Positions 36,634-46,314 are shown, counted from the first letter of the stretch. The stretch is 64,000 bases of DNA from Sediminibacillus terrae (GCF_009602435.1 NZ_VZDQ01000029.1:89343-153342); one strand, 5' to 3'. Notes: generated from the letters alone by a model not told the origin. Numbers and translations are program-made.

Positions 36634-36676
36634 AAACAGTACCGCTACCTACAAAGGTCCGGTACTGTTTATTTTT
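36634..36676 (+). terminator. Rho-independent terminator
   Basis: Perfect 11-bp stem aaacagtaccg / cggtactgttt, then atttttag. It lies just after the coat gene. Confidence 0.8.
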
Positions 36677-36974
36677 AGGAGATAAGCAAGAGATGTGCAG
36701 CTCCAGCGGCCCCCTCGAAGATTTAAGCAAAGCCTCTGTGTGTGACAATAGACCGCCGCTTCGAGGCCTTGGTTGAGCTTGTCGATGGGTGTTGATGAAG
36801 GTGTTGTCACAGGATGTGGAAAATTAGCCTGTACTCATTTAAACAGGCCTTTGCGCTTTTCTTTCTAGAAAACCCTTGTTAAGGTGTCAGCAAAAAGGCA
36901 ACACGGAAATGCAGCTTCGTTTTTTCTTCTGCCATCGCTTGCGCTCCGTTCGTTTCGTAATACCCTTACCCAGC
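36677..36974. other. Intergenic stretch without a clear gene
   Basis: Contains a small hairpin gcctgt...aacaggc near 36827-36848 with a weak T run. I see no convincing gene or remnant. Confidence 0.35.
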
Positions 36975-37790
36975 TTATGCATCTAGATGCTCTAAAAAGG
37001 CAGCTGCCGCAAGTGTTGGTTGGTCAATCGTGGAGTAATGGCTTGCGTTCGGAATGATCTTAAACACGGACCCGGGAATCGTTTGATGAAGGATCATCCC
37101 CCAGTACGGAACCAGGAATCGATCATGCTGCCCCCAGAGCAGGGTGACAGGTTTGCTGATGTTTGGTAAGTAGGGGACAAGGTCTTCTGTTTGATGGTGA
37201 TTAAGGGCCAAGGATGCTTGACGGAGCTCCTCCGGTCCAGATGGCGTATTAAATGGAGAGGTGAATTTTTGAAGCAAACCAGGCGTCAGCATGGAAGGGA
37301 AGTACACTCCTTCTCTAAGCATCCGTTCAATGAATAACGGAGACGGCATGAATTCTTCTGCAGTTGGATACCTGATTGATTCAACGATAGGCAACGGCCA
37401 GTTGGCATACGTAACGCCATCAATGACAATCATGCTTTTCATCCGTTCGGGATGATGGACTGCAATGATTTGAACAACTCCCCCGCCCAAATCGTGACCG
37501 ATAAAGTGAGCTTTTTCAATTTGAAGCTGATCCATTGCGGTAAGAATATATTGGCTTTGTTTTGGCAAGGTCAAGTCTTCGCAAGGTCCCCGATCTGATT
37601 TTCCGTATCCGATCATGTCCACAGCCAATACGGTATAGTTTTGCTTGAGGTAAGGTATCACATAGTCCCATAAGTGGGAATTAGTCGGAATTCCGTGGTT
37701 TAAAACAACAACATCCTTACCGTCTCCTTGATTGAAAAGACGGACATTCATATTATATTTCCCTACATTTATTTTCCGTTCGTCAACCAC
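36975..37790 (-). CDS. Alpha/beta-hydrolase (haloalkane dehalogenase / epoxide hydrolase-like)
   Basis: 271-residue soluble alpha/beta hydrolase. The oxyanion-hole motif HGIP with trailing TNSHLW is at residues 32-41, the nucleophile elbow GHDLGGG has Asp100 as nucleophile, and the catalytic His lies in the closing NASHYS. An Asp nucleophile points to dehalogenase, epoxide hydrolase or fluoroacetate dehalogenase relatives rather than esterases. The substrate is unknown. The ribosome site GGGGCAG is poor. It is a single gene, convergent with the coat gene. Confidence 0.82.
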   Translation of the reverse strand: MVDERKINVGKYNMNVRLFNQGDGKDVVVLNHGIPTNSHLWDYVIPYLKQNYTVLAVDMIGYGKSDRGPCEDLTLPKQSQYILTAMDQLQIEKAHFIGHDLGGGVVQIIAVHHPERMKSMIVIDGVTYANWPLPIVESIRYPTAEEFMPSPLFIERMLREGVYFPSMLTPGLLQKFTSPFNTPSGPEELRQASLALNHHQTEDLVPYLPNISKPVTLLWGQHDRFLVPYWGMILHQTIPGSVFKIIPNASHYSTIDQPTLAAAAFLEHLDA

Positions 37791-37953
37791 TTTATCTGCC
37801 CCTTTCGATATCCCTTGTTAATTTATGCAATCCAACGAATCGGTTGCCTGTCTGAGCAGCAATCTGCAATGAAATCGTTTAGATTATGCTGAAAAAGGAT
37901 ATAGATTACTAGCACAATTATTCATTACGGCTAATTAAACGGAGGGGATTCAC

Positions 37954-38397
37954 ATGAAAAAATCAACAATGGGAATGATTGCCGGATCTACAGCTTTGGT
38001 CTCAGCAGGTACGGTTATGGCTGTGAAGAAATATCAGGAAAAATCGGGAAATGGAAGCGTAAACGCCAATGAGATGATGGAAAAGGTCAAAACAGGGGCG
38101 GGCAAAACCATGCAAAAGGCCAAAACGGCCATCGATAAGCAAATGGATATGATGAATAAAGAAAAACAAATGATCGATCAAGCGGACGCAAAATTACAAG
38201 ATGGCAAAGGTTCTTCCAACCTTGATCCAACCATCCAAAAAAAAGATGAAATCGAAAGCCCCGATGCCCCCGAGGATGAGGCAGAAAAAGGTTTGACAGG
38301 GCTGGATCACGAGTATCGTTCAGAATGGGTTGCCAACGGCTTCCCGCAAACCCATCGGGAAATGGAAAAGCTGGAAGAGGAAGATGATAGTAAATAA
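37954..38397 (+). CDS. Small membrane-anchored or secreted hypothetical protein
   Basis: 147-residue protein with one N-terminal hydrophobic helix (about residues 6-24, MGMIAGSTALVSAGTVMAV) and a charged, helical remainder rich in Lys, Met and Glu (about 35-80), which may form a coiled coil. The C-terminal GLTGLDHEYRSEWVANGFPQ block is distinctive, but I cannot assign it. The ribosome site GGAGGGG precedes the ATG. It is followed by a terminator. Confidence 0.7.
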   Translation: MKKSTMGMIAGSTALVSAGTVMAVKKYQEKSGNGSVNANEMMEKVKTGAGKTMQKAKTAIDKQMDMMNKEKQMIDQADAKLQDGKGSSNLDPTIQKKDEIESPDAPEDEAEKGLTGLDHEYRSEWVANGFPQTHREMEKLEEEDDSK

Positions 38398-38404
38398 AGA
38401 AAGC

Positions 38405-38436
38405 AAACCGGACCTTCGAACGGGTCCGGTTTTTTG
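38405..38436 (+). terminator. Rho-independent terminator
   Basis: Stem aaccggacc / ggtccggtt with loop ttcgaac-type, followed by six T. Confidence 0.8.
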
Positions 38437-38694
38437 CCGGCCAAATAATGGATAGGTAGTATGTCTTACGGAGTCTATGAAGTGAAACGAAGGGACGGCG
38501 TAAATTTTCGATCATACTAACGGGCAGTATCCGGATAGCCCGCGGCTTTTCTGTCAATCTCGAACCACCTGATGTGTTTGGTCACTCGCATTTAAAGTTT
38601 TTGTAAAGTATCGACGATTGCATAGCAATCCCCTCCAGGTTCTTTTAAAATTTGCTACAGATAGACAAGAAAAATTAAAAGGTGGTAGGGGGAA
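38437..38694. other. Leader of the chemoreceptor gene
   Basis: 258 bases without a gene. A TAAA motif near 38593 followed by a poor match to the sigma-D -10 box is possible but not convincing. Nothing else is recognised. Confidence 0.3.
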
Positions 38695-40476
38695 ATGGGG
38701 ATAAAGTTTTGGGCAGGCAGTAAAAACACGAAGCATGCAACAAGACGGGCAGCCTTAAGGAGTTACTTTTTGAAAAAAAGCAAGTGGAACAATATCACGA
38801 TAAGTCGCAAACTGTTGTTGCAGGCTTTTTTGACAATTGGGCTTTATCTTGCTGCCGCCGTTATCATTGGCAGTTTGCTGGTCAGTTTAGTGAAGGATAT
38901 ACATCGTATTAAGATTCAGGAAGAACGGGCGGTGCAGATGACGGAAATTGGTTCATTAATAAGGTCGAAGGACATCCGCATCGCCGATTATATAACGTTT
39001 TTGCGAAGTGAAGACCAGCAGGAATACCGTCAGCTTCGGAACAGTCTGAATGAAAAAATAAAAGAGGTATCTGCCGCTGTAACTGATACTCCAGCGGCTG
39101 GAACGTTCCGGGAAATCGAAAATAACAACCGGGAAATCGATAAACTGTTTGTCGACAATGTCGTCCCGTCAGTGGTTCGAGGAGACACGGAAATATATAC
39201 CGATGCACGTTTGCAGATTTCTGCGCTTCGTAATCAGAATGTCGAACTGCTTGATCAACTTAAAACGGATGTTCAAGCTGACAGTAACCAATTGATCACT
39301 GCAGCCGAAAACAATATCAGGACAGCCATGATTTCCATGGCGGCGGTAATAATGATTGTCAGTATTATCAGTGCCGGAATGGCCGTTTTGATTGCCCGCA
39401 CCCTTAGACAAGGGTTGAAGCAACTAGTGGAAGTCAGTCATCGAATTGCGGACGGAGATTTGACCAACCAAGAAATTGATTATGAAGGGGAGGATGAAAT
39501 CGGACAGCTGACCAAAGCGGTGAACAAGATGAATCGGAAAATCAAGGAGATGGTCGGCCATATTCAGCAAACATCCCGTCAAGTCTCCGGGCAGAGCGAC
39601 TTTTTATACCGGCATTCCAATGAAGTACAACAGGCGAGTGAAAATATAGCAGCCACTATGCAGCAATTATCGGCAAGCTCCCAGGAACAAGCCGGTTTTT
39701 CACAAAGCATTCACGGGATAGTCAGCGGTTTCTATCAGGATATTGAACGGGCAGATGCAAAGGGAGCTGAATTGGCTGCCTCTTCCAAACAGGTCCTGTC
39801 TGCCACCCAGGCCGGGAGTGAATCGATGAACAGCACAACCAGCCAGATGAAAGAAGTGTATGCTATTTTTGAAAGTGCTGTGGAAAAAATGCGCAATTTG
39901 GACGAGAGTTCCAAGGAGATTTCTCATTTGGTGGAAGTGATCAAGGGAATTGCCGCACAAACGAATTTGCTTGCACTCAATGCTTCGATTGAAGCAGCCA
40001 GGGCGGGCACTGCCGGAAAAGGGTTTGCCGTGGTGGCCGAAGAAGTCCGGAAGCTTGCAACACAGGTCGAGCTTTCTGTCAGTGAAATCACCAGAATGAT
40101 TTCGGGAATACAGGCCGATACAGCGAATGTTTCCTCATCCCTGACCGATGGTTATCAGCAAATCGCAGAAGGAAAACAGAAATCTTTGGAGACAGAGACA
40201 AGTTTTCATTACATACAGGAAGAGATGGCAGGAATGGCCGATGGAATCCAAACCATCTCTCAGACAATCCGACAGCTGAGCTTGAACAGCAAAGATATCA
40301 ACCAATCGGTCGATAAAATCGCAGATATCACCAATCAATTTTCAATCGGTTTTGAGCAAGCGTCTGGTTCGGTTCTTGAACAGAAGCAGGAAATCAGAGG
40401 TGTTTCCGACAGCGCCGCCACCCTAGCAGATTACGCAAGACAACTTGATAAGGCGGTCGCACGCTTTACCATATGA
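38695..40476 (+). CDS. Methyl-accepting chemotaxis protein
   Basis: 593-residue membrane receptor. An uncharged first helix (about residues 41-63) is followed by an extracytoplasmic helical sensor domain (about 70-205), a second helix (about 207-233), a HAMP domain, and the cytoplasmic signalling hairpin with the conserved tip [20 protein letters not shown]. Methylation helices flank the tip. It relays an unknown chemical signal to CheA/CheW. The N terminus (about 30 residues, basic) before the first helix is longer than usual. A weak AGGTGGTAGG precedes the ATG. Confidence 0.9.
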   Translation: MGIKFWAGSKNTKHATRRAALRSYFLKKSKWNNITISRKLLLQAFLTIGLYLAAAVIIGSLLVSLVKDIHRIKIQEERAVQMTEIGSLIRSKDIRIADYITFLRSEDQQEYRQLRNSLNEKIKEVSAAVTDTPAAGTFREIENNNREIDKLFVDNVVPSVVRGDTEIYTDARLQISALRNQNVELLDQLKTDVQADSNQLITAAENNIRTAMISMAAVIMIVSIISAGMAVLIARTLRQGLKQLVEVSHRIADGDLTNQEIDYEGEDEIGQLTKAVNKMNRKIKEMVGHIQQTSRQVSGQSDFLYRHSNEVQQASENIAATMQQLSASSQEQAGFSQSIHGIVSGFYQDIERADAKGAELAASSKQVLSATQAGSESMNSTTSQMKEVYAIFESAVEKMRNLDESSKEISHLVEVIKGIAAQTNLLALNASIEAARAGTAGKGFAVVAEEVRKLATQVELSVSEITRMISGIQADTANVSSSLTDGYQQIAEGKQKSLETETSFHYIQEEMAGMADGIQTISQTIRQLSLNSKDINQSVDKIADITNQFSIGFEQASGSVLEQKQEIRGVSDSAATLADYARQLDKAVARFTI

Positions 40477-40523
40477 GGCCGGGCGTGCCGGAACACCAAC
40501 TGTAGCTATGTAAAGGCAAGAGG

Positions 40524-41030
40524 TCATTTTTTTAGCTGATTGAGCAGTTTTTTCGTGTGCTTAGGGGTCTTTAAATGGTAGATGGTAATGTCGTTCGTGT
40601 TCCTCAGCTTGTCTTTGATAGCAGGGGCCCTCCGTTTCTTGAACCTGGCCACCCAAAGGAAAAATTCAAGGTCGAGTTTTTCCCGGCAATCTACTCCCAT
40701 ATCGGGACGGGTTTTCCCTTGGTACTGAATGCGTCGTTTGACTATGCCATATAAGCATCTCAAGGTGGAATAATCGAGAAAAATCACAGTGTCTGCAGCC
40801 TGCAGCCGTAATTCCATGGTGGACCCGTAGTTGCCATCAATGATCCAGGCGTCCTGCTGGATGATCTCCTGCTGCAGCGTTTGCAGTTCCTTTTTGCTGA
40901 TCGGCTGCCAGCCGGGCTTCCAAAAGTAAGCATCCAAGTGGTAGACGGGTAAATGGAGAATCTCGCCCAATTGTCTGGCCAATGTTGATTTTCCGGCACC
41001 GCCGCTACCGATAATCGCGATTTTTTTCAA
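40524..41030 (-). CDS. P-loop small kinase-like protein (FlaR/DNA topology modulation type)
   Basis: 168-residue P-loop NTPase of the adenylate-kinase-like superfamily. The Walker A GSGGAGKST is at residues 8-16, DGNYGST and FLDYSTLRCLYGIVKRR follow, and a C-terminal ITIYHLKTPK resembles proteins annotated as DNA topology modulation protein FlaR. The actual substrate is unknown and nucleotide or cytidylate-type kinase activity is possible. The start is TTG at 41030, after GGGAGGG. Confidence 0.82.
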   Translation of the reverse strand: MKKIAIIGSGGAGKSTLARQLGEILHLPVYHLDAYFWKPGWQPISKKELQTLQQEIIQQDAWIIDGNYGSTMELRLQAADTVIFLDYSTLRCLYGIVKRRIQYQGKTRPDMGVDCREKLDLEFFLWVARFKKRRAPAIKDKLRNTNDITIYHLKTPKHTKKLLNQLKK

Positions 41031-41237
41031 GGATTAGTCCCTCCCGGTAACCATATTTTGTCTGAGCGTATGTGTTTGTTTGTGGGTTTGTTCGATGATG
41101 AAGCAAAACAACAAGGTGAATGGAAGATTTTGTTTTTCTGGTGACAGATTTTTAATCATACCATTATTTTTAGAAAAATCAATAACTTTTTAGAAGAAAG
41201 CTGAATCGTGGTTCGTTCCGAAGGAAAACCAAAAGAG

Positions 41238-41829
41238 CCTGGGAGAAAAGCATCGTGACCTAGTAAAAAGCAAACCGTTCCTACCCTTCTCATGAAAAGT
41301 GCAATTTTCCACTCCGGCAAGGTACTTCGCTTTCCGCGGGCACGGCTTCAGCTAACTTGGCAAAGAATACCGCTTTGCCTATTGCCGTTACGGATAGAGA
41401 GCGAAGCTGCGTGGAAACCAGGAGTACTTCTTTATCCTTTTTATGCTATTGTTCAATTCCGAAGAATAAAGGAACCCAGATGCTGATTTTTCGTCTTTGT
41501 CACTGTTTAGATATCTATCATCCAATAGAAGAATACGGTTCATCTTGTCTTTATCGTGTGGAAATCAGAGCACAAAAACGTAGCGAAGGCAAGATACGGA
41601 GACTCCAACGGGAACAGCACGAGCTGAAAATCCCGCAAGAAAGCGGTTGGTGCTTTCGGAGGAAGTTGAAGCCGTGCCCGTGGAACGCGTAGTAACTTGC
41701 CGTAGCGATTCGAAGCACACATCAAACAACAGGATAAAAAGAGAATATACAAATACAAACCGAACGAATTTGATTGGCAGCTAGAATTCGTTCGGTTTGT
41801 ACTTTAGTGGTCTTGCTTTTGTCCCGACC
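41238..41829. repeat. Dispersed intergenic element, composite of copies C and G
   Basis: About 590 bp bounded by inverted tag-like ends: GGGAGAAAAGCATCGTGACC on the left, and GGGACAAAAGCAAGACCAC complementary on the right. The right half (copy C) is a full plus-oriented unit with GGAGACTCCAACGGGAACAG core and terminator stem (41757-41798). The left half (copy G) is minus-oriented and carries only the GAAGCCGTGCCCGCGGAAAG part. The halves are arranged as an inverted repeat, and the right end is 8 bp from the dat stop. The bases 41031-41237 contain nothing recognised. Confidence 0.8.
41757..41798. terminator. Bidirectional terminator inside element copy C
   Basis: Perfect 14-bp stem aaaccgaacgaatt / aattcgttcggttt. 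It can end the dat transcript on the minus strand. Confidence 0.75.
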
Positions 41830-41836
41830 TCTTACG

Positions 41837-42706
41837 TTATCTTACTTGTGCGAATATAGATGCAGTCAGACCGGCGTCTTCTTCATAGGCTTTTTGCAGT
41901 TTTTTCGTGACAGGTCCAGGTTCTCCCTTGTGTACTTTCATCCCGTCGATTTTCACAATCGGCATGATTTCAGCTGTACTGCTCGTCAGGAACACCTCAT
42001 CTGCCTGCTGCAAATCATCAGTCGAGAATGCTTTTTCCAGTAAAGGGATATCCAGTTGTCGAGCGAGCACCTTTACTCGGGAACGGACACATCCATGCAG
42101 AATGTTGTTCGTTTCCGGGTGGGTACGAATTTCCCCGTCCTTTACAAGATAGACGTTGGAGGAACTGCATTCTGTCACCGTTTCATCACGATGGAGGATC
42201 GCTTCAAATGCTCCCTGTTCTTTTGCCTCTTGTTTGGCAAGCACATTCGGAAGCAAGTTCAGGCTTTTGATGTAACAGTTTTGCCAGCGCACATCCGGCT
42301 GGGTGATCGCGGCTACACCGTTGGTCAATTTTTGAATCGGTCGAGGCGTTTCCTGAGCGTATGCATAAAAGTTTGCATCGACATCCGGAAAGACATGGTC
42401 CCGTAAAGCCGAACCCCTGGTTGCCTGGAGGTAGACTTTGGCATCTCCTTTTATCTGATTGACTTTAAGCAGATCACCAAGCAGCTGAAATAGTCGTTCT
42501 TTCGTGAAAGGCAAGGTTAGTTTGACAGCCTCTGCCGAGCGGAAAAGCCGGTCGATATGTTCGGTTATTAAATAAAAATGTCCTTGATAAACGCGGATGA
42601 CTTCATATATACCATCCCCGAACTGCAGTCCGCGTTCCTGGAACGGGTACATTAACTCGTCTTCGTTCACGAAATTTGTTTGGGACAAAACCTGTGAATA
42701 AATCAT
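41837..42706 (-). CDS. dat: D-amino-acid transaminase
   Basis: 289-residue fold-type IV PLP enzyme that interconverts D-alanine and D-glutamate with 2-oxo acids, for cell-wall peptidoglycan. The PLP lysine is Lys147 (CYIKSLNLLPNVLA), with the phosphate-binding TECSSSNVYLV downstream. The early GLQFGDGIYEVIRVY motif is diagnostic. The length is normal for Bacillus Dat. The ribosome site AAAGGAGG precedes the ATG. It ends at element copy C. Confidence 0.92.
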   Translation of the reverse strand: MIYSQVLSQTNFVNEDELMYPFQERGLQFGDGIYEVIRVYQGHFYLITEHIDRLFRSAEAVKLTLPFTKERLFQLLGDLLKVNQIKGDAKVYLQATRGSALRDHVFPDVDANFYAYAQETPRPIQKLTNGVAAITQPDVRWQNCYIKSLNLLPNVLAKQEAKEQGAFEAILHRDETVTECSSSNVYLVKDGEIRTHPETNNILHGCVRSRVKVLARQLDIPLLEKAFSTDDLQQADEVFLTSSTAEIMPIVKIDGMKVHKGEPGPVTKKLQKAYEEDAGLTASIFAQVR

Positions 42707-42891
42707 GGAAGGAATCCTCCTTTTTCGAAGTTGACAGTTATAAAAAATTATAGCACAGAATAACCTTGTATTATATGGTGGAATGGCTGTAGATGCTGGT
42801 TTTCATAGAGCTAGCTGCGCGTTTTTCCGGGATCCCCATCTTCTTTTCCGAAAAACAGTCATTTTTTTCGACAAAAAATGATATATACCTA

Positions 42892-42920
42892 TTGCAACAC
42901 CGGAATCCGGTTGTTATAAT
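42892..42920 (+). promoter_or_regulatory. Strong sigma-A promoter of tRNA-Gly, with a palindrome in the spacer
   Basis: TTGCAA (42892-42897), 17-base spacer, TATAAT (42915-42920). Within the spacer lies the 13-bp palindrome ACCGGAATCCGGT (42899-42911). Transcription should start near 42927, about 97 bases before the tRNA. Confidence 0.7.
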
Positions 42921-43023
42921 GATAAACATCACTTAAAGGAAATATTCTTTTCAAGCCTTTGCCGAAGCTTTCGGACCAAAGGAAAAACTGGAAAATGCAG
43001 GTGATGATTTGTCTACTTAAGAT

Positions 43024-43097
43024 GCGGGTGTAGTTTAGTGGTAAAACCTCAGCCTTCCAAGCTGATGATGAGGGTTCGATTCCCTTCACCCGCTCCA
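43024..43097 (+). tRNA. tRNA-Gly (anticodon UCC)
   Basis: Complete cloverleaf. The acceptor arm gcgggtg pairs with cacccgc, the D-arm reads gtttagtggtaaaac, the anticodon stem TCAGC/GCTGA carries loop CTTCCAA (anticodon TCC), and the T-arm reads AGGGTTCGATTCCCTT. CCA is encoded in the DNA at 43095-43097. A promoter lies upstream and a terminator follows at 43113-43156. It decodes GGA and GGG. Confidence 0.95.
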
Positions 43098-43112
43098 ATG
43101 AACTCATGAGCC

Positions 43113-43156
43113 AACGCAGTGTTTCGTTTTTAAAGCAACGAGGCATTGCGTTTTTA
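43113..43156 (+). terminator. Rho-independent terminator of tRNA-Gly
   Basis: Stem aacgcagtg / cattgcgtt (one G-U pair) with an inner tttcg/cgagg region and trailing T run. Confidence 0.75.
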
Positions 43157-43257
43157 ATTTGGTTAAAATTAACTGGATGTCTCGGAAGATGCTCGCTTGA
43201 TAGGAAGTCATGGAAGATTGTATCCTAGAACTAGTCAGTGTTTAAAAGAGGTGTCTT

Positions 43258-44976
43258 ATGATGAAAGAACTGCAAAGAAAGCTGCAGCAAATCGATGGGA
43301 AAAGCTATAAAGGGTATAAAGGGATTCAAGGACGTTATTCCTTTCACCGTTATGAGCTAGTCGTCGATTATGTACAAGGAGATCCGTTTGCTTCTCCTTC
43401 AAAGATCCGCTTGATAGTGCCGGACGCTTATCGACGGATAAAGCCGGACTGGAAGGGGAACCGCCAGCGGAAAATATATAGCGAAGATCGAATTGCAAGA
43501 GCGGTTGCCAAGGCAATCAAGGATAATACCGTGTACAGCAAAGGTTCCGGAAAAAGCGGTCTGATCGCTATCGACAATCCTGGTCAGGAAATACTGGAAC
43601 GAAGTGCTGTTCAGCTTGACCCTGGTTTTACAACGATTTGTTTATCAATCGGTCTGCCGGCAAATGGCAGGAGGATTAATGGAAGAGAAGCAGAGAAACT
43701 GTTTTTTGACATAATCCCCGCGATTATGGAAAAGTCGGTTTTTTCTATTTCCGATGAAGATATCGAAGCAAGCGTTCAGCTAGCCGATCAACATCAGGCA
43801 ATTAGACAAAAAATGGAGGAACATGGCTGGATTTCCTTTATCGCAGATGGAGCAATCCTTCCCAGGGAAAGTGGAATCGGCAATCGACCGATGAGACAGG
43901 CAGTCCCTTTTCAAAGTACCAAGGAGAACCGGGTATCGATAGAAGTGCCTCATCGGAAAGAGCCGCTTACGGGAATGGCCCTTTCAAAAGGGATCGTCTT
44001 GATTGTCGGTGGTGGATACCATGGGAAAAGCACCCTGCTCCAGGCAATTGAGCGCGGGGTGTATCACCATGTTAAAGGTGATGGACGGGAATATGTATTG
44101 ACCGATCCGACTGCGGTGAAAGTGCGTGCCGAAGACGGACGCCAGGTATGCACCGTCAACATTTCACCTTTTATCAACGATTTGCCTCACATGAAGGATA
44201 CGAGCGGTTTTTCCACAGAGAACGCCAGTGGAAGTACTTCGCAGGCAGCCAATGTCGTAGAAGCATTGGAAGCTGGTGCTGCTTCGGTGTTAATCGATGA
44301 GGATACGAGTGCTACCAACTTTATGATCCGTGATCAGCGGATGAAGGAATTGGTCGTGAAAGAAAAAGAACCGATTACGCCGTTTATTGATAAAATACGG
44401 CAAATGCGCGATCAGCTCGATGTGTCCACGATACTTGTGATGGGTGGTTCGGGTGATTATTTTGATGCTGCCGATCAAGTGATCATGATGGATCGTTATC
44501 AACCTTACAATGTTACGGAAAAAGCCCGGGAAATTGCAGAAAGATATCCTTTTAACCGTCAGCGTCCTGCGAGTGAACCATTTGGCAGTCTGCCTGATCG
44601 GCGCTTTTTGCCTGGCAGCTTACAAACCAGCCAGGGAAAAAAGCATAAAGTCCAGGCGAAAGGGCTCACGACGATTATCATGGGACGGACCGATATCAAT
44701 CTGCACTATGTCGAGCAATTAGTCGATGCTTCACAAACGAGAATGATAGCCGAAATCATTCGGCATCTGGACCAGAAAAAGTGGCTGGCAAACGACCGTT
44801 CACTGACAGAAATACTGGATGAAATAGAAGCGCAAATCGATCAAAAAGGACTCGGATCCTTCGCGCCGTTTCCGGACCAGCACCCTGGTGACCTGGCCAG
44901 ACCACGCCGGTTCGAAATAGCAGCCACCCTGAACCGCATACGCACAGCCAAAGTCAAAGATATCAGCAACCGTTAA
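43258..44976 (+). CDS. ABC-class P-loop ATPase, MRB1590-like
   Basis: 572-residue soluble ATPase of the MRB1590/COG3044 family. The Walker A motif GGGYHGKST is at residues 251-259, followed by a glycine-rich FSTENASGSTSQAANVVEAL signature region near residue 320, and a Walker B-like ASVLIDEDTSATNFM. An N-terminal alpha/beta domain (about 1-235) and a C-terminal helical domain complete the family layout. Members bind nucleic acid; in trypanosomes the homologue is linked to RNA editing, but the bacterial role is unknown. GAGGTG precedes the start. It is separated from queG by the hairpin cluster. Confidence 0.82.
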   Translation: MMKELQRKLQQIDGKSYKGYKGIQGRYSFHRYELVVDYVQGDPFASPSKIRLIVPDAYRRIKPDWKGNRQRKIYSEDRIARAVAKAIKDNTVYSKGSGKSGLIAIDNPGQEILERSAVQLDPGFTTICLSIGLPANGRRINGREAEKLFFDIIPAIMEKSVFSISDEDIEASVQLADQHQAIRQKMEEHGWISFIADGAILPRESGIGNRPMRQAVPFQSTKENRVSIEVPHRKEPLTGMALSKGIVLIVGGGYHGKSTLLQAIERGVYHHVKGDGREYVLTDPTAVKVRAEDGRQVCTVNISPFINDLPHMKDTSGFSTENASGSTSQAANVVEALEAGAASVLIDEDTSATNFMIRDQRMKELVVKEKEPITPFIDKIRQMRDQLDVSTILVMGGSGDYFDAADQVIMMDRYQPYNVTEKAREIAERYPFNRQRPASEPFGSLPDRRFLPGSLQTSQGKKHKVQAKGLTTIIMGRTDINLHYVEQLVDASQTRMIAEIIRHLDQKKWLANDRSLTEILDEIEAQIDQKGLGSFAPFPDQHPGDLARPRRFEIAATLNRIRTAKVKDISNR

Positions 44977-44980
44977 GCCG

Positions 44981-45140
44981 GGGGTCAGTCCCTGAATCGA
45001 TCGAGGGACAGTCCCCACCCTGTTTTGGGGTCAGTCCCTGTTCTGGATGAAATTCCGGTACGACGGGGTTTCCTGGTCGGCATGGAAGATGTTTTGGATT
45101 TTTGGGGTCAGTCCCCCGACCCATCGGGGGACTGACCCCC
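44981..45140. repeat. Cluster of GGGGTCAGTCCC-type hairpin repeats
   Basis: Four copies of the motif GGGGTCAGTCCC or its complement within 160 bp. The last is a perfect 16-bp stem GGGGTCAGTCCCCCGA (45104-45119) with TCGGGGGACTGACCCC (45124-45139) and a 4-base loop. The cluster is in the intergenic gap just before queG. Confidence 0.8.
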
Positions 45141-45165
45141 TTCAGTTAGAAAGGAGGGAAAGTGG

Positions 45166-46314
45166 ATGGCTTATGAGGAGTTGAAGCAGGAGATTATAGA
45201 CTACAGCAAGTCCATTGGCATCGATAAGGTTGGTTTTGCTTCTGTGGATGTATTTACCGAGTTGAAGTCACGGTTGGAACGGCAGCAGGATCTTGGCTAT
45301 CAGTCTGGCTTTGAAAAAGGGTCGATAGAGGAGCGGACGAATCCTGTCAAGCTGATGCCGGAGGCGCAGTCGCTAATTTCGATTGCCCTTGCCTATCCCT
45401 CCAGACTGAAGGATGCCCCAAAGAGCAAGAAAGGGGAGCGGAGAGGGCTGTTCTGTCGTGCTTCCTGGGGAAAAGATTATCATGATATTTTACGAGATAA
45501 ATTGGAGAAACTGGCTGCGTTCATTTCGGAGAAGGTGTACGGTTTTAGCTATCGATCGATGGTCGACACTGGAGAACTGTCAGACCGTGCCGTCGCTGAA
45601 CGGGCGGGCATCGGATTCAGCGGAAAAAATACCACGTTGATTACTCCTGAATTTGGTTCCTACGTGTATTTAGGAGAAATGATCACCAATGTTCCATTCA
45701 CACCGGATGAACCGGTTGAAGACAGCTGCGGGGAGTGCACCAAGTGCATCGACGCTTGTCCGACAGGCGCGTTGGTCCAGGGCGGGCAATTGAACGCCCA
45801 GAAGTGCATTGCTTTTTTAACCCAGACAAAAGACTTTTTGCCGGATGAATACAGGGGCAAATTGGGAAACCGGATCTATGGCTGTGATACGTGTCAGCTG
45901 GTTTGTCCGAAGAATCATAAGAAAGATTTCCACCTTCATCCGGAAATGGAGCCGGATCCGGAGGTTGTGAAACCGAAACTAGTGCCGCTGCTTTCCATGT
46001 CCAATCGGGAATTCAAAGAAAAATTCGGAGATATCGCCGGCTCGTGGCGCGGAAAAAAACCGATTCAACGCAATGCGATCATCGCCCTTGGCCACTATAA
46101 GGAAGAAAGTGCCGTCGAGGAGTTGATCCGGTTGATGAAGGAAGACCCCCGACCGGTCATCCGTGGGACTGCGGCTTGGTCTTTAGGAAAAATAGGCACG
46201 GAAGCTGCTTTTGCAGCTATTGAAAAAGCTAAACAAAAAGAAACGGATGAACAAGTGCAATTCGAGATGGACAAAGGACTTGAATTTAAAGAGAATGCGA
46301 GACAGCACGCATGA
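45166..46314 (+). CDS. queG: Epoxyqueuosine reductase QueG
   Basis: 382-residue cobalamin-dependent iron-sulfur enzyme that reduces epoxyqueuosine to queuosine in tRNA, the last step of queuosine synthesis. The catalytic Asp134 is in MVDTGELSDR. Two 4Fe-4S clusters are bound by Cys188, Cys191, Cys194, Cys198 and by Cys214, Cys240, Cys243, Cys247. A HEAT-like C-terminal extension (about 285-375) is present. It is the YhbA homologue and heads the yhbA-yhbB-trmL run conserved in B. subtilis. The ribosome site AAAGGAGGG precedes the ATG. Confidence 0.93.
   Translation: MAYEELKQEIIDYSKSIGIDKVGFASVDVFTELKSRLERQQDLGYQSGFEKGSIEERTNPVKLMPEAQSLISIALAYPSRLKDAPKSKKGERRGLFCRASWGKDYHDILRDKLEKLAAFISEKVYGFSYRSMVDTGELSDRAVAERAGIGFSGKNTTLITPEFGSYVYLGEMITNVPFTPDEPVEDSCGECTKCIDACPTGALVQGGQLNAQKCIAFLTQTKDFLPDEYRGKLGNRIYGCDTCQLVCPKNHKKDFHLHPEMEPDPEVVKPKLVPLLSMSNREFKEKFGDIAGSWRGKKPIQRNAIIALGHYKEESAVEELIRLMKEDPRPVIRGTAAWSLGKIGTEAAFAAIEKAKQKETDEQVQFEMDKGLEFKENARQHA

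Noticed and set aside
38560..38640. Possible sigma-D promoter before the chemoreceptor
   Set aside because: The TAAA box is present but the -10 match to GCCGATAT is poor.
42889..43146. Minus-strand open frame with RVKGIEPSSSAWK...
   Set aside because: It is the antisense of the tRNA-Gly gene, a well-known false gene.
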